From VRUE01 sp963837695 (GTDB lineage Bacteria; Actinomycetota; Thermoleophilia; Solirubrobacterales; 70-9), in contig CAWINZ010000001.1 in the NCBI GenBank assembly GCA_963837695.1, positions 119,532 through 183,531 on the forward strand: a stretch of 64,000 bases of DNA. The letters run 5' to 3'. Positions 36,701 to 43,163 of this stretch are shown here, piece after piece (the first letter of the stretch is position 1; the number at the start of each line of letters is the position of its first letter). The notes under the pieces were generated by a model. It was not told the DNA's origin and did not search any database. It worked only from the letters and a program-made list of their open reading frames with translations. Both the position numbers and the translations under genes were made by a program.

Positions 36701-37812
36701 GCCGCTGCCTGGGTGTGGCCGATGTTTGACTTGATCGAGCCCAGGCGCAGGGGCTCCTCTCGGTCTTGGCCATAGGTGGCCAAGAGGGCTCCCGCCTCGA
36801 TCGGGTCCCCCAGGGTGGTGCCGGTGCCGTGGCCCTCGACCACATCGACGTCTTTTGGCTCCAACCTGGCGTTTGCCAGGGCCTGTCTGATCACCCGCTC
36901 CTGAGAGGGACCGTTGGGGGCGGTGAGGCCGTTTGAGGCGCCGTCTTGGTTTACCGCCGAGCCCTTGATCAGGGCCAGTACCTCGTGGCCCGCTCGCTGC
37001 GCATCGGAGAGGCGCTCCAAGACGAGCATCCCGACGCCCTCTGACCAGCCGGTGCCGTCGGCTGCCTCGGCGAAGGACTTCGAGCGCCCGTCGGGGGAGA
37101 GGCCGCGCTGGCGGCTGAGCCCGATGAAAGACATTGGCGAGGAGAGCACCGTCACCCCACCGGCCAGGACGAGGTTGCACTCGCCCCCGCGCAGCGCCTG
37201 AGAGGCGAGGTGTATGGCGACAAGCGAAGAGGAGCAGGCGGTGTCGATCGAGATCGCCGGGCCCTCGAGACCGAGGGTGTATGCGACCCGGCCCGAGACG
37301 ATGCTGGAGCCCATCCCCGGTGCCAGTCCGTAATCCTGATATCCGACCCCGGCGAAGACGCCAGTCAGACTCTTCGCCAAAGAGGTCGGGTCGATCCCCG
37401 CGTCACCCAGCGCCTCCCAAGAGGATTCGAGCAACAATCGCTCCTGGGGGTCCGTTGTCAGCGCCTCCCGCGGGCTGATCGCAAAGAAGCTCGCGTCGAA
37501 GTCAGCAGCGTCAGCGAGGAAGCCGCCCTCGCGCACGTACGAAGTGTCCAGATTGTCGGGGTCTGGGTCATAGAGGCGCTCAAGATCCCAGCCTCGGTCG
37601 GTGGGGAACTCGGTGATCGCGTCTCGCTCCTCGGCGACCACTCGCCAGAGATCCACCGGCGAGGCGACCCCGCCCGGGTACCGGCAGGCCATACCGACGA
37701 TCGCTATCGGCTCGTACGCGCGATCCTCGACATTCTGCGCCCGCTGACGTGCCTTACGCAGGTCGACTGTGACCTTCTCCAAATACCGGCGAAGCTTTAC
37801 CTCATCCGCCAT
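21799..37812 (-). CDS. Modular type I polyketide synthase, three modules plus thioesterase (final subunit)
   Basis: About 5337 residues, an uninterrupted frame. Start ATG 37812-37810 behind a GGAGG site and overlapping the previous PKS gene by 11 bp; an earlier in-frame start at 37833 is less likely. Order by residue (approximate): docking coil 1-30 (MADEVKLRRYLEKVTVDLRK), KS6 34-448, AT6 558-868, DH6 928-1205, KR6 1363-1548, ACP6 1651-1725, KS7 1736-2148, AT7 2261-2568, DH7 2625-2905, KR7 3071-3251, ACP7 3351-3418, KS8 3443-3865, AT8 3970-4278, DH8 from 4338, KR8 4738-4888, ACP8 4955-5041, TE 5112-5335. All three KSs keep the active Cys (TACSSS). The TE marks this as the chain-releasing subunit. 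Confidence 0.96.
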   Translation of the reverse strand: MADEVKLRRYLEKVTVDLRKARQRAQNVEDRAYEPIAIVGMACRYPGGVASPVDLWRVVAEERDAITEFPTDRGWDLERLYDPDPDNLDTSYVREGGFLADAADFDASFFAISPREALTTDPQERLLLESSWEALGDAGIDPTSLAKSLTGVFAGVGYQDYGLAPGMGSSIVSGRVAYTLGLEGPAISIDTACSSSLVAIHLASQALRGGECNLVLAGGVTVLSSPMSFIGLSRQRGLSPDGRSKSFAEAADGTGWSEGVGMLVLERLSDAQRAGHEVLALIKGSAVNQDGASNGLTAPNGPSQERVIRQALANARLEPKDVDVVEGHGTGTTLGDPIEAGALLATYGQDREEPLRLGSIKSNIGHTQAAAGVAGTIKMVEAMRRRVLPKTLHVDAPSSKVEWASGQIELLTEQLPWEPNGAPRRAGVSSFGVSGTNAHVILEEAPDLEPLPGESGEVEGGEAPAAQPLGTLIPLALSAKTEPALAEMAERLAAQLKDNPGLDPTDVAFSLTTTRSTFEHRAVALGADREELLTSLGALADGKESQSIARGRARTEQRPIFLFPGQGAQAVGMSTGLLDASAPFDRHISECEEALAPHVDWSLREVLREEQGEWLTRLDIVQPALFAVMVSLTRLWRECGVEPAALIGHSQGEIAAAHIAGALTLEDAALIIAKRAQAMAKIAGKGGMLSVSLRAEELPSHTEPYGERVSLAAINGPASLVLSGDPEALAELERGFEAEGVRAKPIAVDYAAHSAQIEELKDELEEAFAPISPKATEIPLISTVTAEQIEGEQLGPEYWYRNLRKTVLLEPVIRAQLEAGRRALIEIGPHPVLAFGVEETFEEVLTDPTEATLLFTLKREEDEPRRFALSLAEAHAQGIEVEWQAFFKGTSAKRVPLPTYPFQRKRYWLTSGQGATDASAIGQSGVEHPLLSAAIEDPDGEGLTLTGRISLATHPWLADHAVGENVLLPGTAFLELALKAAEELGAQTVAELTLAAPLLLPEQGAVAIQVSVSGPDEQGNREIAVHSRPDEEDAQWTRHASGSLSEEPAPTPEPLGEWPPTGAEPLELDYLYDVLAEMGLRYGPAFQGLTAAWKAGDEIYVEASLPEEQASQAQSFAIHPALLDAALHGIALAGGGGDMQTMLPFSWSGVALHAEGPKELRAQLDSGPAGGFSLLLADAAGAPVGTVGEVVTRPVDPAQLQRHVSPAAGLLGLEWSEVDCDRPVADGPGAEIIRLGAEPGDEGPEAARAAVKAALAHVQRRLGDDSEAAGSRLAIVTQCALAVGAEEPGNPASAAIWGLLRSAISEHPGCFALIDTDGSGASEAALPAALEFGAEEPELVLRAGRLLAPRLSRLELDEAEVPFSLDPERTVLITGATGGLGSLLARHLAERHGARHLLLLSRSGPDAEGAEDLAVDLEALGAMAQVVACDVADREALEKILLRVSAEHPLGTVIHCAGALADATIENLGAEQIDRVFTPKIDGAWHLHELTRESDLGAFVLYSSAAGILGGPGQGNYAAANVFLDALAQKRRAEGLAANSIAWGLWERESDMTSQLDGVDMERIGRGPVEALSDEQGMVLFDAALGASNPVSVALALNSGGLRALASAGALPPLLSGLVRAPRRRGPSGSLVAKLAALPEAEREGHVLNLVRREVAATLGHPSSDSIEPLRAFQELGFDSLAAVELRNRLGVATGLRLAATVVFDYPNAAALAAHLLAEASASGPARPVAVRATASEEPIAIVGMACRYPGAASSPAELWRLVSEGADGITEFPADRGWDTERLYDPDPDNPGTSYAHEGGFLAEVADFDADFFSISPREALVTDPQQRLLLESSWEALESAGIDPALLRESPTGVFAGVMYQDYGPGAGGTQSIVSGRVAYALGLEGPAISIDTACSSSLVAMHLASQALRGGECNLALAGGVSVLTTLDVFVGFSAQRGLAPDGRCKPYAEAADGTGFSEGVGILVLERLSDARRAGHEVLALLKGSAVNQDGASNGLTAPNGPSQERVIRQALANARLEPKDVDVVEGHGTGTTLGDPIEAGALLATYGQDREEPLRLGSIKSNIGHTQAAAGVAGTIKMVEAMRRRVLPKTLHVDAPSSKVEWASGQIELLTEQLPWEPNGAPRRAGVSSFGVSGTNAHVILEEAPDLEPLPGESGEVEGGEAPAAQPLGTLIPLALSAKTEPALAEMAERLAAQLKDNPGLDPTDVAFSLTTTRSTFEHRAVALGADREELLTSLGALADGKESQSIARGRARTEQRPIFIFPGQGSQWEGMALDLIAASPVFAAKLAECEQALVPHVGWSVTDVLRQSEGAPSLDRVEVVQPALFAVIASLAALWRACGVHPAAVVGHSQGEIVAAHVAGGLSLEDAAMLVALRSRIISKLSGRMASVALGPEELEPLLEPWGQRIEVAAHNGPSSTILSGEQEAIEAMLAHCEREEIRAREISPSIASHSAHVEEVREEVLDTLAPLSPQSGEIPFHSTVTGGLLDTAELDASYWYRNLRETVRFEEVTRNLIERGGPPFIEVSPHPVFALAVGETIEAALGEGAEASVIGTLRREEDGPRRFALSLAEAHAQGIEVEWGAFFKGTSPKRVALPTYPFQRERYWLASSQGTADASAIGQNATGHPLLSAAIEDPDGEGLTLTGRISLATHPWLADHAVGGTVLLSAAVLLEIALKAAAEADAEGIEELTMLAPLILAEDGAVALQVAVSRAGEDRRRELSIHSRSVDGDGEWIQNAGGFLAERLTAAPSRLDDWPPPGAEPLDVDYLYDQLTELGVKHGAAFDSLTAAWREGERVYAQTSLSEQMADEADRFGIHPVLLDAALLAAMLTTMEQGERAPNLPFAWRGVRLAALGATELRARLVLGEDAFELQLFDAEGAPVASVGSLNLRRLDASQVPTQRRSGGGLLAVDWHEIPLGEEEEEEVLPSDVEVLRCQTDPDLSVADAARKASRDALESVQQWLTDESKTDGCLALVTRGAVAAMPGESPNPAAAAIWGLVRSAQAEHPGRFALIDVDGSETSEAALDASLALAVEESQLALRDGSLLAPRLGKLAGIDLDEDSARIDPERTVAITGATDAASALVAGHLVERYGALRLLLLAGDAAEKRALGQLIEELESAGAAVEVAVCDLANRESLRAALDTIDTAHPLGAVIHCATLLDDSLVESMSGEQIDLVFAPKVEVAWNLHELTVDRDLSAFVLFSSVIGALPSPGHGSYAAANAFLDALAQGLRVDGRSASSIAWGLWEHQAGGEGGVRETDVERMGRGGIKPFADEDGLALFDEALAVDRAGVLAARLDTAGLRALATAGTLPPLFSNLVRVPVRRAAAGSFAAELATLSGAERENQVLDLVRSEVAVVLGHASTQAVDPDRTFRDLGFESLTAVELRNRLSEKTGLRLPTTVVFDHPTTISLAEYILTDLGPSGARLQTTVRAQASEEPIAIVGMACRYPGGVASPEELWRLVAEGRDSITEFPTDRGWDLDGVYDPDPAHLGTSYVCEGGFLDEAAEFDAGFFGISPREAIVMDPQERLLLESSWEALEDARIDPLSLRKSLTGVFAGVAYQDYGPTPIVSSSIVSGRIAYTLGLEGPAITVNTACSSSLVAMHLASQALRGGECTLALAGGVTILSTPSVFVQFSHQRGVAPDGRCKAFSDAADGTGFSDGVGMVILERLVDAERAGHPVYAIVRGSAVNQDGASNGLAAPNGPSQERVIRQALANARLHASDVEVVEAHGTGTTLGDPIEAGALLATYGQDREAPLKLGSLKSNIGHTQAAAGVGGVIKMALAMRERILPKTLHVGAPSTKVDWEAGQIELLTEEIEWEANGAPRRAGVSSFGASGTNAHLILEEPVVVGRTELSAGGETSDVEEAPAMPLSSLIPLVLSAKTEPALAAASGRLARHLRANPELEPRDVAYSLASTRAALERRAVVLGTDRAALLASLDALAEDRPAPGLARGETRRAHRPVFLFPGQGAQAKEMATGLIESSPAFAGHISACEEALSEHVEWSLAEVLGDADAAWLERLDVVQPALFAVMVSLARLWRECGVTPAAVVGHSQGEIAAAHVAGALSLADASLIVAERGKAMAKLAGKGGMLAVSLPVEGLPRYTDGLGDRISLAAINGPASLVLSGDPEALAAVEADCGRDGVATRAIAVDYAAHSAQIDVLEDELLEVFAPIVPRSADIPIHSTVTGEEIDAKDMGPRYWYRNLRQTVRLEPVLRSLLRAGRRAFVEVGPHPVLAFGVAETVEDELESPADALLLSTLRRDEDDAGCFARSLAEAQVNGVTVDWEAFFDGSGVRRVSLPTYPFQRERYWLDAGLATAFAPVEADETSMAHPLVDSTVDLAGGDGGRLVLSGTLSPQAQSWLARRAVAGQVLVPGGVFLELAWQTCVSCGAGAVAELVLHEPLILAEHGVVALQARLEEPDGEGRRSLSIYSRDEEEGAGWVRRASGVLSAEALTVPESLAAWPPEGDCVHAEVFLPEDEAHDAERFALHPGLLEFALEGAGLGEQDSGEVELPREWRQVALHAEGASSLRLVLDSDEGVRSLIAYDLDGNPVLSATSLESARLDRGKVESARRRRSLFSVRWQPISLEGAGDVAGETVEIVAAEVDAGELAAAAQATAEQALGHLQRWIADEERGGERLTLITRGAIAAAGDEQPDLAAAAVWGLLRSAIAENPGRFALVDSDGSEASEKAMRAALARGADEPQIALRAGEALVPRVIPVQVEASDGPILSLDLDSTVLIAGDVDGRGKAVADHLAAAHGVAYFRYARPADLADPATLEWLVDSVPAEHPLRTVVYVPVDDDALQARIEAAWRLHELTAEVDGSRLLAFSSAAGLLGGTGQASVAACGAFLDALAFYRQGLGLSGASLSWGPWAGDGDEVPRDAAVPLPDDDALDLFDAARELDLPLLAPIRFSSARLRGMGEAGVLPAALRELTSVRPRRRPEAFAGRLAALAVEEREAAILDLLRAQIAEILGYSSAAAVDPTRPLLELGLDSVGAMELRNRVAAMVGAQVPVSVLADQPTVQELARHVGEALDSSAPTAPDDGQSTGTFGGLLDRAREQGEIDAFMDLLTGAAKYRPSFDRPLAVGDSPAPVSLADGKVSPGLVLVSSLVAMSGPQEYVRLAQGLRGRRSAIGLRLPGFAAGEPLPADLDAFARSTAEAIQRDWGDSSFALAGYSSGGWAAHAVAASLERLGTPAAAVILLDTPSTSVHTAKLLELMPTARGDRGEQLFVPPDDARLTAMAHYFQLFGEWEPEELGAPVLMVRAKEPLEVVEEQIDEMAEILPPLETVRTPGNHLTMMWEHADDTARAMHELLASLAKSPTKGK
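21810..27486 (-). other. PKS module M8 (KS-AT-DH*-KR*-ACP-TE), terminal module
   Basis: KS8 about 27486-26220 (TACSSS near 27006). AT8 25905-24980 with GHSQGE and YAAH, methylmalonyl-like. The DH region 24800-24000 has lost the catalytic His (RRAVAGQVLVPG) and the DxxxQ/H aspartate (HPGLLEFALEG). KR8 23600-23150 lacks the nucleotide loop (IAGDVDGRGKAV) and the catalytic Tyr (GQASVAACG in place of the GNYAAAN type). ACP8 22950-22690 has GLDSVGAMEL. TE 22480-21810 has GYSSGG and a C-terminal His in GNHLTMMWEH. Predicted outcome: one unreduced extension, then release. This module is much less similar to the others at the DNA level. Confidence 0.88.
27560..32606 (-). other. PKS module M7 (KS-AT-DH-KR*-ACP)
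   Basis: KS7 32606-31370, AT7 31030-30110 with GHSQGE and the unusual IASH specificity motif, DH7 29940-29100 (HAVGGTVLLSA: the usual Pro is Ser; DAALL lacks the Gln/His), KR7 28600-28060, ACP7 27760-27560 (GFESLTAVEL). KR7 keeps Ser and Tyr (LFSS, GSYAAAN) and an LDD motif, but its nucleotide-binding loop reads TGATDAASALVAGH, where working copies here have TGATGGLGSLLA, and the following SRSG is AGD. KR7 is therefore probably inactive and a ketone is left. Confidence 0.85.
30008..31663 (-). repeat. KS-AT block shared by M7 and M4
   Basis: 30008-31663 in M7 and 45681-47336 in M4 (offset 15673 bp) match along their length in the stretches compared, covering the AT, the KS-AT linker and the C-terminal half of KS; a single substitution was noticed near the AT end (30383 region). 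Beyond these limits the two modules diverge clearly, especially in the KR. Confidence 0.75.
32640..37714 (-). other. PKS module M6 (KS-AT-DH-KR-ACP)
   Basis: KS6 37712-36470; AT6 36140-35210 with GHSQGE and YAAH (methylmalonyl-like); DH6 35030-34200 with HAVGENVLLPG and HPALLDAALHG; KR6 33725-33170 with TGATGGLG, LYSS and GNYAAAN, and a LAD motif at the B-type position; ACP6 32860-32640 with GFDSLAAVEL. The domains look active, giving a double bond if DH6 tolerates the Glu in its HxxxG motif. The AT-DH stretch matches M3 very closely. Confidence 0.87.
34933..36775 (-). repeat. AT-DH block shared by M6 and M3
   Basis: 34933-36775 in M6 and 51602-53444 in M3 (offset 16669 bp) match almost throughout, with a short difference at the AT-DH junction (QSGVEHPLL in M6, LTATGHPLL in M3). 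With the M4/M7 block this makes M6-M7 a partial copy of M3-M4 in the same order. Confidence 0.75.
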
Positions 37813-40800
37813 CCGAAACCTCCATTCCGCCAAACTCCTCGTCGATCAACTCGAACATCTCCTCGTCTGAGATCGAGGTCAGGTCCTCATCAGGGTCCTC
37901 GGCATCGGGTGACCCAGCATCGGTCAGGTTCGCTAACAGGGAATACAGACGAGTACCTGCCCTTGCCCGGGTCTCGTCGGTTGGCTCGAGCGCCGAGAGG
38001 GTTGTCTCGAGTTTCGCCAGGAGTTTGCTGACCTCACCCTCCTGTTGTGTCTGCGCAGTTTCGGTCCCCGCGCTCGCCTCGGCCAACAGGTGCTCGGCCA
38101 GGGCGGCGGCGTTGGGGTAGTCGAAGACGGCGGTGGCGGTGAGGCGCAGGCCGGTGGCGACGTTCAGGCGGTTGCGCAGCTCGACCGCGGCGAGGGAGTC
38201 AAAGCCGAGCTCTTGGAAGGCCTTGGCGGGATCGACGTCTTTGGCGGAGGTGTGGCCGAGCACCGCGGCGACCTCTGCCCGGACCAACGCCAAGACGTGG
38301 CCCTCGTGCTCTGGCTCTGGCAGCGTGGCGAGCTTTGCCCCCAGTGAGCCCGAGGGCCCGCGGCGGCGCGGGGCCCTGACCAGGCCGCTGAAGAGGGGCG
38401 GCAGGACACCGGCGGAGGCGAGGGTGCGCAGGGTCCCTCGGTCCAGCGGCGCCGCCAGGGCGGTGGGTGGATCGGCGGCCAGGGCGGCGTCGAACAGGGC
38501 CAGGCCCTGGCTTCCCGAAAACGGCTTTACCCCGCTGCGGCGCATGCGCGCCAGGTCTGACTCGGTGAGGGTCGAGGTCATGCCGCCGCTCTGCTGCCAA
38601 AAGCCCCAGGCGATCGAGCTGGCCGCGAGGCCTTCGGCGCGGCGCTTTTGGGCGAGGGCGTCGCAGAAGACGTTGGCGGCGGCGTAGTTGCCCTGGCCGG
38701 GACCGCCGAGGGTGCCCGCGGCCGAGGAGTAGAGGACGAAGGCGCCGAGGTCTGAGTCGCGGCTCAGCTCGTGCAGGTGCCAGGCGGCGTCTGCCTTGGG
38801 GGCAAAGACCTTCTCCAGGCTCTCTGGGTCGAGCGACTCGACGGTGGCGTCGGCAAGCGTGCCGGCGCAGTGGAAGATCGCGCCGAGGGGATGCTCGGCG
38901 GGGACCTGGGCGAGGAGCTCTTGGAGAGCCTCGCGGTCGGCTGCATCACAAGCGGCGATCTCGGCCTCAGCGCCCAGTGCCCGCAGATCTTCGGCCAGCT
39001 CCTTTGCCCCCTCGGCCTCTGGGCCGCTGCGACTGACCAAGAGCAGGTGGTGGGCGCCGTGGTGCTCGGCGAGGTGTTTGGCAAGGAGCGAGCCCAGGCT
39101 GCCGGTGGCGCCGGTGATCAGGATCGTGCGCTCGGGGTCCAGCCCGGGGCGCTCCTCCTCTGCGTCCCCCTTCTCGATCGAGGCCAGGCGCGCCACCAGT
39201 GCGATTCCCTCGCGCAGGGCAAGCTGGGGCTCCTCGGCACCGAGCGCCAGGGCGGCATCAAAGACAGCGTCTGATGCCTTTGAGCCGTCGGTGTCGATCA
39301 GCGCGAAGCGGCCGGGGTGCTCTGAGGCGGCCGAGCGCACCAGGCCCCAGAGGGCTGCCGTGGCGGGGTCTGGGGACTCTTCGCCTTTGACCGCCATCGC
39401 GCCGGTGGTGATGAAGGTGAGGCGGGTGGTGGAGTCGGAGTCGGCGAGGTGGGCCTGGATCGCCGCGAGGGCCTGCTCGGTCGCCTCGCGGGCGGCATCG
39501 GCGCCCTCGCCGGTTGCCTTGATCTGCAGCGTCTCGGTATCGCTCTCTTCTTTCCCTTCTTCGGGCAGGGAAGCCTCGGTCCACTGGACCTCGAGCAGGT
39601 CCTTCTTCTTTTGCCCGGCACTCTGCAGGGCGCCGGGCTCAAGCGCCCGCAGGGCGAGGGAGCCAACGCTCGCCACGGGGGTGCCGGCGGCGTCGGCAAT
39701 CTCAATCGACACCTCGCCCTCCCCGCGCGCGGAGATCCGTGCGCGCAGTTCGCTTGGCCCCTCGGCGTGCAGGCCGACCCCACTCCAGGAGAAGGGCAGC
39801 ATCGCCCCCACGGCGTCGCCCCCGCCCGCCAGAGCGATGGCGTGAAGAGCGGAGTCCAGCAGGGCCGGGTGGACGGCGAAGCTCCGGGCCTCATTGGCCT
39901 GCTCTTCGGGCAGGGAGGCCTCGACGTAGATCTCATCGCCCGCCTTCCAGGCGGCGGTGAGACCTTGGAAGGCGGGCCCGTATCTGAGGCCCATCTCGGC
40001 AAGGACGTCATAGAGGTAGTCGAGCTCCAGGGGCTCTGCTCCGGTGGGGGGCCACTCGCCCAGGGGCTCGGGCATCGAGATAGGCGCCTCGGAGAGGACG
40101 CCGCTTGCGTGCAGTGTCCACTGCGCCTCCTCTTCTTCGGGGCGGGAGTAGATCTGGATCTCGCGGTTGCCCTCATTGAGACCCGAAACCGAAACCTGGA
40201 TCAGCGTCGCCCCTTCCTCGAGGAGGGAAAGCGGCGTCTGCAGGATGAGCTCTGCGAGCGCCTCGGCGCCGACCCGCTCCCCGACCGCCAGGGCTGCCTC
40301 CAAGAAGCCGGTGCCGGGGAAGATGGCGGTGCCCCCGACCGCGTGGTCTGCCAACCAGGGATGGGTGGCGAGGGAGATCCGCCCGGTCAGGGTGAGTCCC
40401 TCCCCGTCTGGGTCCTCGATCGCGGCGCCGAGCAGCGGGTGTCCTGTGGCGGTGAGGCCGATCGCGCTCGCGTCTGTCGCTCCCTGGCCCGATGTGAGCC
40501 AGTAGCGCTTGCGCTGGAAGGGGTAGGTGGGCAGCGGTACCCGCTTGGCGCTCGTGCCTTTGAAGAAGGCCTGCCAGTCTGGCCTTGCCCCGGCTGCGTG
40601 GGCGTGGGCGACCGCGGTTTGGATCGCTCCCTGCTCTGCGCGTCCCTCGCGCAGGGTGGGGACGAAGGTCGCCCCTGCCTCCTCGCCCAGGGCCTCTTGG
40701 GCCAGCGCCGAGAGAACGGGGTCTGGGCCCAGCTCGATGAAGGTGGCGGCGCCCTGGGCCGCCAGGGTCTCGGCGGTGTCTTTGAAGCGCACCGGCTCGC

Positions 40801-43163
40801 GTGCCTGGCGCACCCAGTAGGCGGGGTCTGTGGCCTGCTCTTCGGTGAGCGTCTCTCCGGTCAGGTTGGAGACGATCGCTGTCTGGGGGGCTTTGAAGTC
40901 CAGTGTCTCGCAGAGCTCTGTGAACTCCTCGAGCATCGGCTCGATCAGGGGCGAGTGGAAGGCGTGGGATACGGCCAGGCGCTTGGTCTTTTTGCCTTTG
41001 TCTTGCCACAGGGAGCAGATCTCCTCCACTGCGGCCTCTTTGCCTGAGATCACAGTCGAGGTGGGTGCGTTGATCGCGGCGATCGAGAGCTCTTGCTCTT
41101 TGCCCTCGATCGATTCGGTGAGCTCGAGCTCTGTGGCCTCGATCGCCGCCATCGCGCCGCCCTTTGGCAGGGCGCCCATCAGGGCGCCCCTGGCGGTTAT
41201 GAGCCTGGCCGCGTCGGGGAGGTCAAGGACGCCGGATATGTGGGCGGCGGCGATCTCCCCTACCGAGTGCCCGGCGAGCAGCTCTGGCTTCAGCCCGCGC
41301 TTTGCCAGTGCCTCGTGCAGGGCCACCTCGATCCCAAAGAGGGCGGGTTGGGCGTAGGTGGTGTCATCGAGGCGTGCCTTTGCCTTTTTGCCCTTGGCGA
41401 AGAGGACCTCTTGGAGGGGTGTGTCGAGGTGGCGGTCGAGCTCTTTGCAGACCGAGTCGAAGGATTGCCTGAAATCGGGGTCGCTCTCATAGAGCTCTTT
41501 GCCCATGCCAAGGCGCTGGGCGCCCTGGCCGGTGAGCAGGTAGGCGAGCTTTCCCTCCCTTGCGCGGGCGCTGATTACGTTCGGGGAGGGCTCGCCATCT
41601 GCCAGGGCCCCCAGGGAGGCGAACAGCTCCTCGCTGCTCTCTCCAAATGCAACTGCCCTGTGCTCGAAGGAAGAGCGGGTGGTGGTGAGGGAGAAGGCGA
41701 CGTCGGTGGGGTCGAGCCCGGGGTTGTCTTTGAGCTGGGTGATGAGACGGGATGCGGCCTCTTGCAGGGCGGGCTCTGTCTTGGCCGAAAGGGCGAGGGG
41801 GACCGGGGCCTGCAGCGGTTGCTTGAAAGAGGCGCCCGGGTCTCCCCCGGCATCGGCTTGGGCTCCGAGCGGGACGGGCCCCGGCGCCTCCTCCAAGATC
41901 ACGTGGGCGTTGGTGCCGCTGATGCCAAAGGAGGAGACGCCGGCCCGCCTCGGCGCTCCGTTTGGCTCCCAGGGGAGCTGCTCTGTGAGCAGCTCTATCT
42001 GCCCCGAGGCCCACTCGACTTTGGAGGAGGGGGCATCGACGTGCAGGGTCTTTGGCAAGACCCTGCGCCGCATCGCTTCGACCATCTTGATCGTGCCCGC
42101 GACCCCTGCCGCTGCCTGGGTGTGGCCGATGTTTGACTTGATCGAGCCCAGGCGCAGGGGCTCCTCTCGGTCTTGGCCATAGGTGGCCAAGAGGGCTCCC
42201 GCCTCGATCGGGTCCCCCAGGGTGGTGCCGGTGCCGTGGCCCTCGACCACATCGACGTCTTTTGGCTCAAGGCGGGCGTTTGCCAGGGCCTGTCTGATCA
42301 CCCGCTCCTGAGAGGGACCGTTGGGGGCGGTGAGGCCGTTTGAGGCGCCGTCTTGGTTTACCGCCGAGCCCTTGATCAGGGCCAGTACCTCGTGGCCCGC
42401 TCGCCGCGCATCGGAGAGGCGCTCGAGGACCAAGATGCCGACTCCCTCCGATAGGCCTGTTCCGTCGGCTGCCTCGGCGTATGGCTTGCAGCGCCCGTCT
42501 GGGGCGAGGCCGCGCTGGGCGCTGAACTCGACGAAGATGCCGGGGGTGGCGAGAGTCGTCACCCCACCGGCCAGAGCGAGGTTGCACTCGCCCCCTCTGA
42601 GCGCCTGGGATGCCAGGTGCATCGCGACCAGTGAGGAGGAGCAGGCGGTGTCGATCGAGATCGCCGGGCCCTCGAGGCCGAGGGCATATGCAACCCGGCC
42701 CGAGGCGACGCTCGAGGTCGCACCGGTGGCCTGGTAGCCCTTGACCTCGCGGGTCGTACCGAGCGCGACAGCGTAGTGCTGGTCGGTCAGCCCCGCGAAG
42801 ACCCCCGCCGGCTCTCCGCGCAGCGAGGCCGGGTCGATCCCGGCGCTCTCCAGAGCCTCCCAGCTCGATTCGAGCAAGAGGCGCTGCTGGGGGTCCATCG
42901 CCAGGGCCTCGCGCGGGGCGATGGCGAAGAACTCGGCGTCGAAGTCGGCGGCCTCGGCGAGGAAGCCGCCCTCGCGCGCGTAGGAAGTGCCGGGATTGTC
43001 GGGGTCTGGGTCATAGAGGCGCTCGGTGTCCCAGCCGCGGTCGCGGGGGAGCTCGGTGATGCCGTCGGCGCCCTCGCTGACCAGGCGCCAGAGCTCTTGG
43101 GGGGAGGCGACTGTCCCGGGGTAGCGACAGGCCATGCCGACGATCGCGATCGGCTCCTCAGAG
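37802..43163 (-). other. PKS module M5 (KS-AT-DH-KR-ACP) and C-terminal docking domain
   Basis: KS5 43160-41890. AT5 41550-40590 with GHSVGE and HAFH, the malonyl-CoA signature. DH5 40440-39600 has the full HxxxGxxxxP motif (HAVGGTAIFPG) and LLDSALH. KR5 39140-38580 has TGATGSLG, LYSS, GNYAAAN and LAD. ACP5 38290-38080. The docking tail (38040-37802) has two helices, KLLAKLETTLSALEPTDE and EEMFELIDEEFG, and should pair with the coil at the start of the downstream PKS. Predicted: malonate extension with a double bond. Confidence 0.87.
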
